From contig NW_021167084.1 of assembly GCF_003711515.1 (NCBI RefSeq), forward strand, positions 1,529,932 to 1,593,931: a stretch of DNA of 64,000 nucleotides, read 5' to 3'. This document shows, piece by piece, positions 11,372-22,699 of this stretch. The notes below the pieces were generated by a model, which made no database searches, was not told where the DNA came from, and was given only the letters and a program-made list of their open reading frames with translations. Each line of letters begins with the position of its first letter. The first letter of the stretch is position 1. The position numbers and the translations under genes were made by a program. Source of the DNA: Sodiomyces alkalinus F11 (taxonomy: Eukaryota; Ascomycota; Sordariomycetes; Glomerellales; Plectosphaerellaceae).

Positions 11372-12510
11372 ATGAGCAGTACGCCCGAAGCAGAAGCTAC
11401 TTCGCCTAAGGAAGAAGAAGTCACTTCATCTAAAGAAGAATCATCGTCTGAAGAATCCAGTTCCTCCGACGAAGAGGAAGGACCAGAACAAACTCAACAA
11501 GACGACGAAGTAGCCAACAATCACTCTTCCAACATGTCGAACAACAACAACCGTACCACGAACGCTATGAGCACCGCGACGCCTACCACTGCCACTGGAG
11601 GAGGTAACGACCTTCAGCAGATTCGCGACATGATCACTCAGCTTCAGGGGGAGAATACGACCCTGAGAGCTTAGCTGAACCATCCTGGAGTCGGGGCTAA
11701 GTACAGATACCCTACACCCCCTAAGTACGACAGGACTCGAGGACAGCTTCAGAGCTTTATTACCTAGCTCCGAGGCTACCTCCTATTTTACCAGGACAGC
11801 ATCCGTACGGAAGAAACTAAGGTACTCTATGCCGCGGCACTCCTTACGGGAGACGCGCACGAATAGTTCGAATCTATCCACAGGGACTACCTGGAAAATA
11901 TAGGAATAGAGGTCCTAAGGAAGCCCGGGACCACGGCAATCTTTAAGAACTTCGACGTGTTCGTCGAAAGACTTAACGCTATCTTCGGCCAGCCCGATAA
12001 GGAACGAGTCGCGGCCAAACGACTAAGCTAGCTACGTTAGACTAAGTCAGCTATAGACTATACTACGAGATTCTAGTAAATCTTATTAAAGCTTAGCTAC
12101 CCGGATAAGCCCCTTATAGATCGGTACTACTAAGGACTTAAGGAAGAAGTGAAGGACGAACTATACTAATTAGACCGACCTAAGACGTTTAGCGAATACA
12201 CCGCGATAGTAATTCGTATCGATAACCGGAACTATAAATAACGCCGTTAGAAAAAGCATTAAATAAGCGTTCCGTTCTACACGGCTAATTCGAAAAAGAA
12301 ATAATCACACCTATACTAGTTCGGAAATACCTTATATAGATACTATAATAGACTTATAGAGCTCGATAATATTAACCGATAGAGCGATAAGCAGGGTAAA
12401 AAGGATATAACGAAAGTTAAGTATTATAACTACGATAGACTAGGTTATTACGCACGCGACTATTATAAACCTAAGAAAGAACGACCGTAACGATAAGCAA
12501 ATACGATCGA
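11372..12510 (+). pseudogene. Gypsy gag, broken
   Basis: ATG 11372 opens a 100-codon intact frame rich in Glu, Ser and Asn, then continues past a TAG at 11672 in the same frame with recognisable retrotransposon gag sequence (LNAIFGQPDKERVAAKRLS near 11970-12030). A zinc knuckle lies at about 12420-12476, where the expected Cys and His ligands all read Tyr (YYNYDRLGYYARDYY), consistent with G-to-A change at each ligand codon. Non-functional. Confidence 0.82.
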
Positions 12511-15500
12511 GAAAGAAAGACCCTAGAAGGAAATCAACGCTATTAGACACCTGGAAATTTATAGGGACGAAATACCACACGTCAACCTCTATTAGGCAAC
12601 CTGCTACGATAACTATTATCTAGTATACTAATCAGGGAAAGACGGGGCTAGGTACTACCCTAAGAGACCCTAGAAGATACTCGCTATAGTATCTAGTAAC
12701 GAGTACGATAACGATTATAGCCTTGAGATCCCCGACTAGGATAAGGATAAACTAGCTTTATAAACTATCGCAGAAATCCTTTAAAAATACGGATAGATAA
12801 AAGAAGAAGCTAAGAGGTAGAAGCAGATCTTAGAAATCCAGGAGGGAGAAGATCATGCCCGAGAGAGAATCGCTAAGCTCGAAGAGTAAGATTAGGAAAC
12901 GGAGTCCGACAGAATCCCGGGTAACCACGCAAACTTCTAGTATCAACCCCTGGAAGCAGCCGACCTAGTCGAGGAAAAAGCTATCCAGCTACGGATACTC
13001 GACTAGCTCGCGGAGGAACTACTAGGATAAACCCACTAAGTCCGTTTTACTAAACCGGACCTTAGCGAAGCCTACCGTATAGTACCGGTGAATACTAGTA
13101 AGGGATAGTAACGAGCTGCGCGTTAGCGACCTTACCACGCTTAGGAGGATCGAGATACTTTTACCGACCGGGTAGCGAGCCTATAAGGATCGGACGATTA
13201 ATTACCTAGGCATAATTACTATAAGCACCGGTTAGACGAATACGATACTACTAGCCACGTAATACACGCTTCTAAGAAAATCCGATAACTAGGATAAGAC
13301 CGAGAAGCTTAGGAATCACGCTTCTAGGCCCTCGACGAACGCCTACGATGGATAAAACGACTTTTAATCTAGTACGGGTTCTTAGATAAGGAAATATCCC
13401 TTAAATACCGAGCTAAACGGGCAAAAAACTAGGAGTATACTATCGCTAGGAGTATACGAGAGGCACTCGATAGATATACTCTATAATACGTAGTAGTATA
13501 GGGCACTGTTATGTTAGAATACGACTTAACGAACACGAGATAAACGCACTATTAGATATAGGCGTAGCAGGAAACTTTATCTTACCGGTAGCCGTGAGAA
13601 AGTTCTTTATTCCCCGGGTTAGGAAACACCTAGAAGAGGAGTACGAGATTACTCCGTATACGGGAAAGAACTAGTCCCACGAAGAAGTTATTATTAACTA
13701 GGAGACTATACACCTTCAGGTTAAAATCCAGAATAAGACTAGAATAATAAAGTTCGATGTATACGATATAGGTTATAAGGACGTTATCCTTAGTGAACTA
13801 TAGTTTAACGAATAGAATCCCGATATAGACTAGAAGCTTAGCTAGCTCCGGTGGAGATTAGAGAGTGAGCAGGAGACCACGAAGGAAACCTTACCCGATC
13901 CCGAAATCCGTCGAAAACAGCAGAAAGACTTACCGACGAAGGAGCCTCAGGGAGACTTAGACAACCGCTAGAAGTTAGGGACTAAGGCGAAGGAAGTACG
14001 AAAGACTTCGAGATAGCAGTAACGGCATAACCACCGACGCGTAACTAACATTATTAAAGGAATCTACTAGATCGTCTAAGCAGAAAAAGGACTAGTAATA
14101 GGCGATTACGATAGACTCGCTAAGGTATTACTAGAATACCGTAAATACAGGAAGCTATTTACCGAAAATCTAGAGACCGGATTACCGAAACACCGACACT
14201 ATAATCACGAGATACCCCTAAAGGAAGGGACACACCTAAAAATCTTTCCAATTTACGGGCTGAACTAGAAGGAATTAGATACCTTAGAAGAATATCTTGA
14301 AGAAATACTAGTAAAAGGCTATATCAGAGTATTATAACCACCGGCAGGATACCCGATCCTGTTTATACCAAAGAAAAACGGTAAACTACGACTCTATATC
14401 GATTATCGCTAACTTAACGATATAACTATTAAGAACCGCTACCCACTACCTCTTATCTTAGAAATATAAGATTAGCTAGTTAGAGCGTAATAGTTTACGG
14501 TACTCGACTTAAAAGGAGCCTATAACTTAATTAGGATTAAGGAAGGAGAAGAGTGGAAGATAGCGTTTCGAATAAAGCGAGGATATTTCGAGTACCTTAT
14601 TATACCTTTTAGACTAATAAATACGCCGGTATCGTTCTAAACACTTATTAACGACGTCCTAAGGAAGTATCTGGACTACTTCGTTATAGTATACCTGGAT
14701 AATATCCTGATCTTCTCTAAGATACTCGAAGAATACCGATAACACGTTCACACGATCCTATAACTCCTATAAGACGCCGACCTATTAGTCGAACCAGAAA
14801 AAGTTTAATTCTATACGTAAGAAGTTAACTTTCTGGGTTATACGATACGACTTAACGAGATCTGTATAGATAAGGCGAAAGTCTAATACGTCTCTAAGTA
14901 GCCATAACCCCAGAACGTTCGTGATATTCAGTCCTTCCTCGGACTCGTGAACTACTATCGGCGATTTATCAAGGACTATAGTAAGATTATAATCCCCTTA
15001 ACTAAAGTAACTAAAAAGGGACTTAACTTCGAATAGAATAAGGGAATAGAAGAAGTATTCTAAGCTCTTAAAGGAAGGGTCACCAGCGAACCTATCTTAG
15101 TAATGCCAGACCCCGATAAAGAATACGAACTCGAAACAGACGTATCCGACTAGGCTCTAGGAGCATAACTCGGACAGCGCGACGTAGAAGGAAGACTATA
15201 CCCTATAGCCTTTATATCCAAGAAACTCAGTGGACCAGAACTTAACTATTAAATCCACGATAAAGAGCTAATAGCTATTATTAAAGCCTTTAAAGAATAG
15301 AGACCGTATCTGTTAGGGACAAGACACCCGGTATAAGTCTACACGGATTATAAGAACCTCGCGTAATTCACCACTACCAAGGTTCTTAATAAACGATAAA
15401 TCCGATAGGCAGAATTCCTAGCCGAGTTTAACTTCTATATTCAGTATATAAAAGGGAGCGAAAACAGTCGTGTAGACGCACTTAGCCGACTAGGGACGCC

Positions 15501-16846
15501 TAACGAATCACCTAAACCGCAAGCTATACTTTAATAGGAAGGAGAAGCTCTTACTCTAAAGGACAGAGAGGTAAATAGCATCGATCGGATAACCGATACT
15601 ATATTTAAAGAAGCACACGCCTCGCCGATATATAGATATCAAGGAATTTATAAAATATACCACCGATTACGATAATAATACGGCTACACAGGAACTAAAG
15701 AACGAGTCCGGGACTTCGTTCGTAACTACGATATTTGCCAGAAAGCAAAGAGCAGCCGGTATAAACCTTACGGACTACTGAAGCCACTGCTAGTAGCAGA
15801 CGGACTATGGAAATCGATTATAATAGACTTCGTGACAGGATTTCCGGTATCTAAAGATCCAGTAACAGGAACCGCCTACGATAGTATATTCGTGATCGTC
15901 GACCGATTCACGAAATACACTCTTTATATTCTATATATCAAAAACACCATAGCAGAAGAACTAGTAAGTATCTTTATCGACCGCCTAATCAGGGATCACG
16001 GCGCACCGAACGAAATTATCACGGACAGAGATAAGCTCTTTACCAGTAACTTCTGGAAAGCAGTCATAAGCTAGCTAGGAACGAAACATAAGTATTCGAC
16101 AGCGTTTCACCCTATAACGGACGGATAAACCGAAATTATAAACTAAGTCCTAGAATAGTACCTACGATACTACGTAGGGCACGAATAAGATAATTAGGTG
16201 TAATACCTGCTACTTATATAGTTTGCATATAACAGCTCGTTGAATGAGTTAATAAAGAAAACACCGTTCGAAGCAAATTACGGATACACCCCGATAGTAT
16301 TTAGAAAACCTTTGGAAGGACCAGACGCACTAAGAGCGATAAGAACAGTTAAAAGCATGAAAAAATTACACGAAGAACTACGAACCGACCTGGAGATAGT
16401 CAGGACACGAATAAGCAGATATACGAATTAATCGAGGATTAAGGGACTAACCCTTTTAAGGGGGGATCGCGTCTACCTTATTCGTAAAAACATTAAAATA
16501 CAGCGACTAAACGATAAATTAGATTTTAAAAAATTAGGACCGTTTAAAATCCTAGAGAAAAAATCAGATACGAACTATATTCTATCACTACCTCCGATAA
16601 TAAGGATACATAATAATTTCTATATCTTACTACTTAAACCAGCACTAAAAAACGCAAAAACAATATAAGATATAATCGTGGTCGATACTAGCGACGTGTA
16701 TAAAGCAGAATAAATCCTCGATTATCGAGAGACGCTAGACGGCACCGAATATTTCATAAAATAGAAAAATTACGACCACGGCGATAATACCTAGGAACCT
16801 AAAGAAAACCTGATCAATTACAAGCAACTTATAAAGTAATACCGAT
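12511..16846 (+). pseudogene. Gypsy pol with chromodomain, broken
   Basis: Protease-like LLDIGVAGNFIL near 13549-13585; reverse transcriptase about 14230-14840 with [19 protein letters not shown] and the catalytic motif read as YLDN (near 14690); RNase H about 15100-15480; zinc-binding and core integrase about 15600-16300 (DRFTKYTLY, SIFIDRLIRDHGAP, ITDRDKLFTSNFW); and a chromodomain about 16700-16846 (ILDYRETLDGTEYFIK, then NYDHGDNT and EPKENLINYKQL). Dozens of in-frame stops. The chromodomain usually steers integration to methylated-histone chromatin. Confidence 0.85.
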
Positions 16847-16886
16847 AGAGCACTATCAGGACCTAAGGCTAGATACTCCTGCACCT

Positions 16887-17390
16887 TACACCACGCCAAA
16901 CTCCGTAAGCACCGAAGGAGACAAAACCATATCCGGGTATACGGTATCCTAGTTATCTATGAAACCGTTAGGAAGGTGCTCGAAGGACGAAGAAGAGGGA
17001 CGACCGCTAGAGGACCGCTCACGCTCCCGATCAGCCTCTTCCTTCTCCACACGCTCCAGTTCCTCCACACTATCGATACCTCGGGAAACCGCCCGCATCA
17101 TCTTTTCAAACCATAACTTTTTCTGTCTTCTTAAACGTTAGACCTTCGCCATCGACTACGCGAGCTCATCCTCGGCGGCTTCGAGTTCCGCCTCCACCTT
17201 CGAATAATTATCCCCGATTTTGCGAAGTTATTAAGGGGTTAGCCCCTTAGCGTCGTAACGGGGCTGATTACTTTTGACGCAGCTAAGGTAGCGGGAGGAG
17301 TCGGACGAAGTCGCGCACGATAATTTCTTTTCGGAGCAGAAAGAATAAGGACGATCCATGGCGGAAGGGTTCTGGAGGAGAAGTTACAAA
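16887..17390 (-). pseudogene. antisense Cys-rich reading frame in the Gypsy 3' region
   Basis: On the minus strand, between the end of pol and the 3' LTR, one frame reads as a protein with a few RIP-type stops. It opens around PYSFCSEKKLSCATSSDSSR and YLSCVKSNQPRYD (a CX2C-like Cys cluster with several ligands now Tyr), then a charged coiled-coil stretch (VEAELEAAEDELA), then RLRRQKKLWFEKMMRAVSRG and a Glu/Arg/Ser-rich tail. I recall comparable hypothetical proteins annotated in many sordariomycete genomes, but could not check that. The Cys cluster suggests a Zn-binding or Zn2Cys6-like nucleic-acid binding domain. Start and end are approximate. Confidence 0.55.
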
Positions 17391-17540
17391 AGAACGTCAC
17401 GCCTTTCGGTTTTTGGGTAACGCGAGGAAGATTTATTAACACGGCCTAACATAGTGGAAGGATAGTTAGCAGAAAAGAAAAACGAGGAATAGGCCGAAGA
17501 GCGGGGAACACGTACTTATAGATGCTAGGATAGCAACCTA

Positions 17541-17555
17541 GAAGGAGGGAGGTAA
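17541..17555 (+). other. Gypsy polypurine tract
   Basis: GAAGGAGGGAGGTAA directly before the 3' LTR; the expected plus-strand primer site. Confidence 0.7.
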
Positions 17556-18064
17556 TGTTACGGCCAATAAGACAAGGCCCGGGCCGAGGCCACTACGGGA
17601 CCCTGGGTCTTAAGTATGGATATCACTATAGCACGAAGGGCAAGCTGAGTCAGGAGGAACGCGGGTCACGTGTGCGGACACGTGACCATCAGATCGAAGG
17701 ACTCGACAGATGATCCCTATGATCCGAAGGGATCATCCAGGACAGCCTATGATCCTGGGAGGATCATAGTGGAAGGACATCGATCCAGACACCGGAAACA
17801 CATATATATACCAGAGTATCCTAGGTCTTGCTTCTATTAGAGAACAAGACATCGATCAATCTAAGTCTTCACCTGGACCATTAGTCTACGTCTGACTCTA
17901 CCTTATGAAGAAGACGCCTAGTCTTTACGACGCAACTACGACCAAACACTACGAACGACAGTTACTGCTCTTTAGTTAACATCCTCTTCTTATTTTGAAC
18001 TAAAACCTCGACGCCAGTCCCCTATCGTCCGCTATACTATAGAGGACCGGAAGCCGTCGTAACA
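17556..18064 (+). repeat. Gypsy 3' LTR
   Basis: 509 bp, the better preserved LTR copy. Contains a perfect 10-bp inverted repeat at 17664-17687 with two CACGTG boxes. Confidence 0.95.
17664..17687. promoter_or_regulatory. LTR palindrome with paired CACGTG boxes
   Basis: GGTCACGTGT, a 4-base loop GCGG, then ACACGTGACC. The same structure is intact in the 5' LTR at 10931-10954 although that LTR is RIP-damaged. CACGTG is the binding core of fungal bHLH factors; a regulatory role is inferred. Confidence 0.4.
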
Positions 18065-18069
18065 CTAAT

Positions 18070-20640
18070 ATACCTTTAGAACTGTATAAAGAGCTTAATC
18101 TGCTATTAGATTAAGGGATTCACGATCCTTTTAGCGTTATAACGGATATCGTCGACTTCGGTATACCTATAATAACGTAGCAGAACTCCACGATAAAGGC
18201 TTTATAAAAGGGAAGGAGGCGTTAATAATAGCCTTAATTATTAAGATCTAGGGGGGTGGCCGGCGGTGGTAGTAAAGGATCGAAAACCACCACTAACGTA
18301 AAAACCACCGAAAACGCCTCTAAAAACCAATAGGTTACTAACTAAGAGGCATCACGTAGAACGGCTACCACGGCCGCGGCAGGCACGGTGCCTACCGTTA
18401 TGCCTGCCGTTATTCCTGCCGTTGGTTCTTCCTCTTTAACTACTATTTTACCCTCCTCTTTAATAACAGCACTAAAAGCACTAATTTTGCCCTCTTTAAT
18501 AACCTCTTCTTCTTCAAGGCTTACTTATACGCCCTTTTCGCTACCTCCTAACGATCCTTAGACGTTTATAGCTACGGCGGTTAAATACAGCGATTAAGAG
18601 AAATCTAACGATACTAGCGGATCTTCCTCTACCTTAAAGAAGGCTATAGGCGAGGCTACTAACAATACCGTCGGAATAGGATTATTATCGCCTAACTAAT
18701 CCGTTCTTAAAGAGGCCACTGCTACTACCACTACCGCTACTCCTTAAATAACTAATACACAAGCAGTAACCCTATCTTTAGCAGCTAAGTCTAATTCCAC
18801 TACTACTACTACTATTACGGCCTAATAACTAACCTCTTATTCGCCTACTTTAGCTTTAACGCCTACCCCCGTAGGGCGGCCTGCTCGTAAGCCGACCTCC
18901 TTCTAGGTACGACGATTACGTTTCCCACTACACCTTTAAAAAGCCGAAAAAGCCGCTATTACGCCAAGAGATACCTAAGGAACCGTTAAATTAGTCTTAG
19001 ATACTAAAGAGCCCCTATAAGCTGCAGTGGCTTAGGGCAGCTGTATAAGAGGTAGATACACTTAGGTTAATAGGCACCTTTAAAGCAGCAGAGGTGCCCT
19101 AGGGTAGGTAACGTGCCTTAGACCTTAAATAGGTCTTTAAGTATAAGGTTAACCCGTCGGGGTACGTTAGTAAGTTTAAGGCGAGGTTATACGTATAAGG
19201 CGATTAATAGTCTAAAACCCACCTTAACGCCTACGTCTCCACCCTCGCAGAAAGGACCTTTAGGTCGTTAATAGCTATTACTACCTATTTTAACCTCGAA
19301 ACACGTTAGCTTAATACCGTTAACGCCTTTACTAACGCTACCCTTAACGAAGAGATTTATGTTAAGGATCCACCTAGCTAGCCGCTGCTTTAAGCAGTAA
19401 AAGGCACGAAGAGCGACGAGGACCTCGAGGCTCTTTTAAAGCTATTACGACCACCCTCGCGCGGTATATAACGCCTACACAGGGCGTTATATAGCCTACG
19501 TCGCTCCCCTAAGCTATAGCACGAATAGCTCTCTTCAGTTTTAGGCAAGTATAACCTAAAGTAACTAACTAAAGACGATTACGTCTTTAAAAGTAAGGAA
19601 CTAATCGTCTTCTTCTACGTAGATAATATTATTCTAATCTATAGGAAGGAATATTAATCTACTGCTAATTCTCTTACATAACGGATATAGTAGCACTTTT
19701 AAGTAAGGGACCTAGGCCTACTTAAGTGGTTTCTAGGGATCAGAGTAGTTCGAGATCGCTAATAACGTCGGCTATAACTTTCCCTTAAGAACTATATCAC
19801 CGAAAAGATTAAGACTTTAGGGATAGATTTCTCCTTTAGTGGACGTAGGGTTAAAAGCCCTCTTCCTTTTCCTAATGTTTTAAAACTATCTACTACCGAC
19901 TAATAAGCCTCTATAGAGTTAATCCACCTATATCTACGGAAGGTCGGTTCTATTAATTACGCGGCCTATTAGACCCGGCCTAACATATCCAAAGCTGCTT
20001 CGAGGCTTACCGAATTCAATACCAACCCGTTAAAACAGCATCATAATACCGTAAACAGGTATTTAAAGTACCTCGCCTCCACTAAGTCCCTATGCCTTTA
20101 CTTTAGACTACGTAATAACCACCTATAGCACGCACTTTACTATACTTCTAACGTAGCCTTTAAAGACGACCGTAAAACGCGGTATAGCTCCTAGGGCTAT
20201 ACTATACTATTATTCCGGGGTCCTATAGACTAGAAGGCAAACAAGCAAACAAGCATCGTGATCTCTAGTACTAAAGCCGAGCTTATAGCACTTTCTATAG
20301 CCACTAGGTAGTATATCGCGATAAGGCGTTTAATTAAGGACCTAACCTTAACCTTTAAGGAGGAACCATAAACGATATACTATAATAACGACTAAATAAG
20401 GATCCTATTAAAGGCTCCACGCCCTTAGGTTATATCTAGATTAAAATATCTAGATATCCACGCCATTTAGATCCGACAGGTCGTTTAATAGAAGAAGGTC
20501 CTGATCGCCTAGATCTCGACCTAAAAGATAGTCAGCGATAGGCTGACTAAAGTACTTCCCCCGCAGAAACATAAGGCGTTTATATATCTATTAGGGATAG
20601 AGGTCCTAAGCCAGGGGGCTTAAGGCAATTCATAAGAGGC
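18070..20640 (+). pseudogene. Copia reverse transcriptase and RNase H, broken
   Basis: Right part of the Copia polyprotein. Reverse transcriptase spans about 19060-19800, with LNTVNAFTNATLNEEIYV and the catalytic motif read as YVDN (near 19616). The RNase H and terminal part runs to about 20640 (LRKVGSINYAAY near 19936, ISSTKAELIALSIATR near 20260, and SDRLTKVLPPQKHKAF near 20532). Stops throughout. The left 900 bp (18070-18960) is a Ser/Thr/Pro-rich linker typical of the region between integrase and reverse transcriptase. Confidence 0.85.
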
Positions 20641-20918
20641 GTGGTGCTAAGTTTATAATCTGCAGCCCAGATTAACCGTTATTTTAGTGCCCTTCAGATT
20701 ATTATTTAGGCACCCGTTTTTTAACGTTTTAACGTTATTATAGGGTTAATTTAACCACCTGTTTTTACACGTTTTTAACGTTTTTAGGCATAAAAAGAGC
20801 GCGCTTTTCAATAAGCCGTTCATCCGTTGGATTAATATCTAGGTCTCTATTTTACCCTAGATTTACGGCTTCAATTAAGCAGAACAGTCAGGATTAATCC
20901 TGCAGTTCTGGGGGGGTG

Positions 20919-21111
20919 TGTCAGATACCTACAGCCACCTTATCGGGGTGTGACTTACGCCATTTCTGTAGACGGATAAGGTACTTCCGACCGATATATC
21001 CACATCAATTTCCCCTCCTTTTACTTCATAGTTAGACATTTCCGCAGAGTATCTTTTACTCTTCTTCAATGCACACACACATCTTTTGCGTACCTTATTT
21101 ATGTGCTGACA
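20919..21111 (+). repeat. Copia 3' LTR
   Basis: 193 bp, preceded by a short G-run (CTGGGGGGGTG) that fits a polypurine tract. Starts TGTCAG and ends CTGACA, a perfect 6-bp terminal inverted repeat. Confidence 0.95.
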
Positions 21112-21116
21112 GCTTT
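21112..21116. repeat. target site duplication of the Copia element, right copy (GCTTT)
   Basis: Matches 7720-7724 exactly. Confidence 0.9.
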
Positions 21117-22039
21117 CCAGCAAGTGCCAGTACATATGTAGGTTCGGTATGCGGGCAGACAAGGATATATTGGCGACGGAGATCACCGACCGGAGGAATC
21201 CAGCCACGCTTATGAGGAAGACGTGGGAGATTTTGTCTGCTATTGCGGTGGGTGATATTGTGGCGGGTCGGTAAAGTGGAAGTCGGGTCAAGTTACTAGT
21301 TAGAGTGGTGCATGAAGGTTGAGATGCTTCCGACAGACACGACCGACCCCCACGGCGAGGGGAAGCGCAAGGTCGTGCCCCCCAATAATATGCGCGCATT
21401 TTTCAGACGTATATCGAGAATGCAGGGATTGGTGGCGATATCAAAGAAGAAAATATGTGAATAAAGGGCGTTGGTCGATCAATGACGCCTCAATGGTAGC
21501 TTACCGAGCTGAGTGACCAGGTACGAACCGTTTTATGGAGACGAGAAACGGAGGGCTGGGAAGAGGCGCGGCTTGAACGTATATTTGAGAACCCTGATGG
21601 CTCGGTCCAATCTTTCCGTCACTAGGTAGGACATAACAGTACCTTAAATTTCACCAAACGGTATCTTTGAATACTTAGTTTGACATGCAGCTAGGCAGTT
21701 ATAATAAGTATTTCTTTCTTAATGCACTGCTACAGGGCAAGTACCTACCCGAAGCTGCTACCTGCTAGCAACTTGCATCGATTTCTGGCGGGAAGGCACG
21801 CGGCATACCGCCACCAGCCCTTGTATAAATCCTCCCAATCTCACATGGCACCCCTCGTAACTCGCACTTCTTCCCTCCCTCCACCCCTCGCCTTCGTTTT
21901 ACCACTCCCCTCCAGGCTTATTCGAGGAGATCAAGACAAGCCAGCTGCTGGCGTTCCGTTCTGTCAATCCACCACAATATCCAACTCGCCAACTCCCCAT
22001 TTTTGTGTAGCCACACTCCAGCAGCCATCTCTCTCCAAA
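21117..22039. other. upstream region of the CX8C surface-protein gene
   Basis: Non-repetitive sequence returning to normal composition after the transposon. Contains one copy of the shared 15-bp element (21587-21601), a CAAGGT at about 21368-21373 and a pyrimidine-rich leader from about 21860. A TATAAAT lies at about 21823. Confidence 0.55.
21587..21601 (-). promoter_or_regulatory. shared upstream element, copy 1 (minus orientation)
   Basis: On the minus strand this reads GCCATCAGGGTTCTC. It is identical over 17 bases (with two more 5' bases, GA) to the copy at 24101-24115 upstream of the ZIP gene. It lies about 440 bp upstream of the CX8C surface-protein start. Confidence 0.55.
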
Positions 22040-22699
22040 ATGAAGGTCACCCAGCTCCTCGCCCTCATGGGCGCCGTCACCGTCTCGCTCGCTCAGTCCC
22101 TTCCTCCTGCTCCCACCGCCTCGGTCGGCTGCGAACCTCACGGTGACCATTGGCACTGCGAAGGTCCCGCCGAGTCTGGCGCCGCCGCGGAACCCTCCCA
22201 TACCCACTCTCACTCCGACGACGACGATCACGAGCACGAGCACGAGGACGACGACGACCACGACCACGAGTCCACCCACCCGGACCTGCCTCCCTCGCCG
22301 ACCGCATCTGTCGGCTGTGAACCCCACGGCGACCATTGGGACTGCGAAGGCCCTGTCGAGACCGATTCTCTCGCTTCTGCCTCGGCCAGCGCTACTGGCA
22401 TTGCCGACGACCACGAACATGACCACGACGACGGGCATGAAGACGACGACCACGAGTCCACCCCCCACCCGGACCTGCCTCCTTCGCCTACCGCCTCGGT
22501 TGGCTGCGAGCCCCACGGCGACCACTGGCACTGCGAGGGCCCCGTTGCTTCTGCCACTGACGAGGGCCCCGTTGCTTCTGCCACTGACGATGAGGCCGCC
22601 GCCGCTAGCAGTTCCGTGGTGGATGACGACTTTTCTGGCGCCTCCCAGGTTGTTGCCGGTGCTGGTGTCGCTGTCCTGGCTGCCCTTCTTGCCCTCTAA
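22040..22699 (+). CDS. small GPI-anchored surface protein with three CX8C His-rich modules
   Basis: Single exon, 219 residues. ATG 22040 was chosen because it opens into a clear signal peptide (MKVTQLLALMGAVTVSLAQS) and has a good context (CCAAAATG); the frame is open further upstream without protein character. Three near-identical repeats TASVGCEPHGDHWHCEGP place Cys pairs at 31-40, 93-102 and 156-165 (CX8C with three or four His between, one His replaced by Asp in repeat 2). Linkers are acidic and His-rich (HEHEHEDDDDHDHE), a metal-binding composition. The C-terminus (SGASQVVAGAGVAVLAALLA) is a GPI-anchor signal. It probably sits on the plasma membrane or wall and binds Zn or another divalent metal. 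The same CX8C module occurs in the ZIP transporter 3 kb downstream. Function is inferred. Confidence 0.82.
   Translation: MKVTQLLALMGAVTVSLAQSLPPAPTASVGCEPHGDHWHCEGPAESGAAAEPSHTHSHSDDDDHEHEHEDDDDHDHESTHPDLPPSPTASVGCEPHGDHWDCEGPVETDSLASASASATGIADDHEHDHDDGHEDDDHESTPHPDLPPSPTASVGCEPHGDHWHCEGPVASATDEGPVASATDDEAAAASSSVVDDDFSGASQVVAGAGVAVLAALLAL

Larger units (their letters stand above)
10823..18064 (+). mobile_element. Ty3/Gypsy chromovirus-type LTR retrotransposon, RIP-inactivated
   Basis: 7242 bp, inserted in the Copia element between its integrase and reverse transcriptase regions. LTRs are 509 bp each with ends TGTTACG and CGTAACA, flanked by CTAAT. Domain order is gag with a zinc knuckle, protease, reverse transcriptase, RNase H, integrase, then a C-terminal chromodomain, which places it among chromoviruses. 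A purine-rich tract (GAAGGAGGGAGGTAA, 17541-17555) precedes the 3' LTR. Pol is full of TAG/TAA codons. The first 100 gag codons and the last 1.1 kb are nearly free of such damage. Confidence 0.95.
7725..21111 (+). mobile_element. Ty1/Copia LTR retrotransposon, RIP-inactivated, split by a nested Gypsy element
   Basis: Bounded by two 193-bp direct LTRs that start TGTCAG and end CTGACA (CTAACA in the left copy), flanked by the duplication GCTTT. Without the 7.2-kb insert the element is about 6.1 kb, normal for Copia. Order of domains is gag, protease, integrase, then (after the insert) reverse transcriptase and RNase H, the Copia order. The reading frame is interrupted by very many TAG and TAA codons, as expected from CpA to TpA change. 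Coding-strand orientation is plus. Composition is strongly AT-rich compared with the flanks. It cannot encode functional proteins. Confidence 0.95.

Noticed and set aside
15832..16074. 80-codon open frame with integrase-like sequence taken as a separate gene
   Set aside because: It is an undamaged stretch of the Gypsy integrase; the frame continues on both sides past RIP stops.
7720..21116. Possible Starship or other large cargo element
   Set aside because: No tyrosine-recombinase captain gene, and all content is explained by two nested LTR elements.
21722..22039. Upstream 106-codon extension of the surface-protein frame
   Set aside because: No protein character, and it would bury a clear signal peptide.
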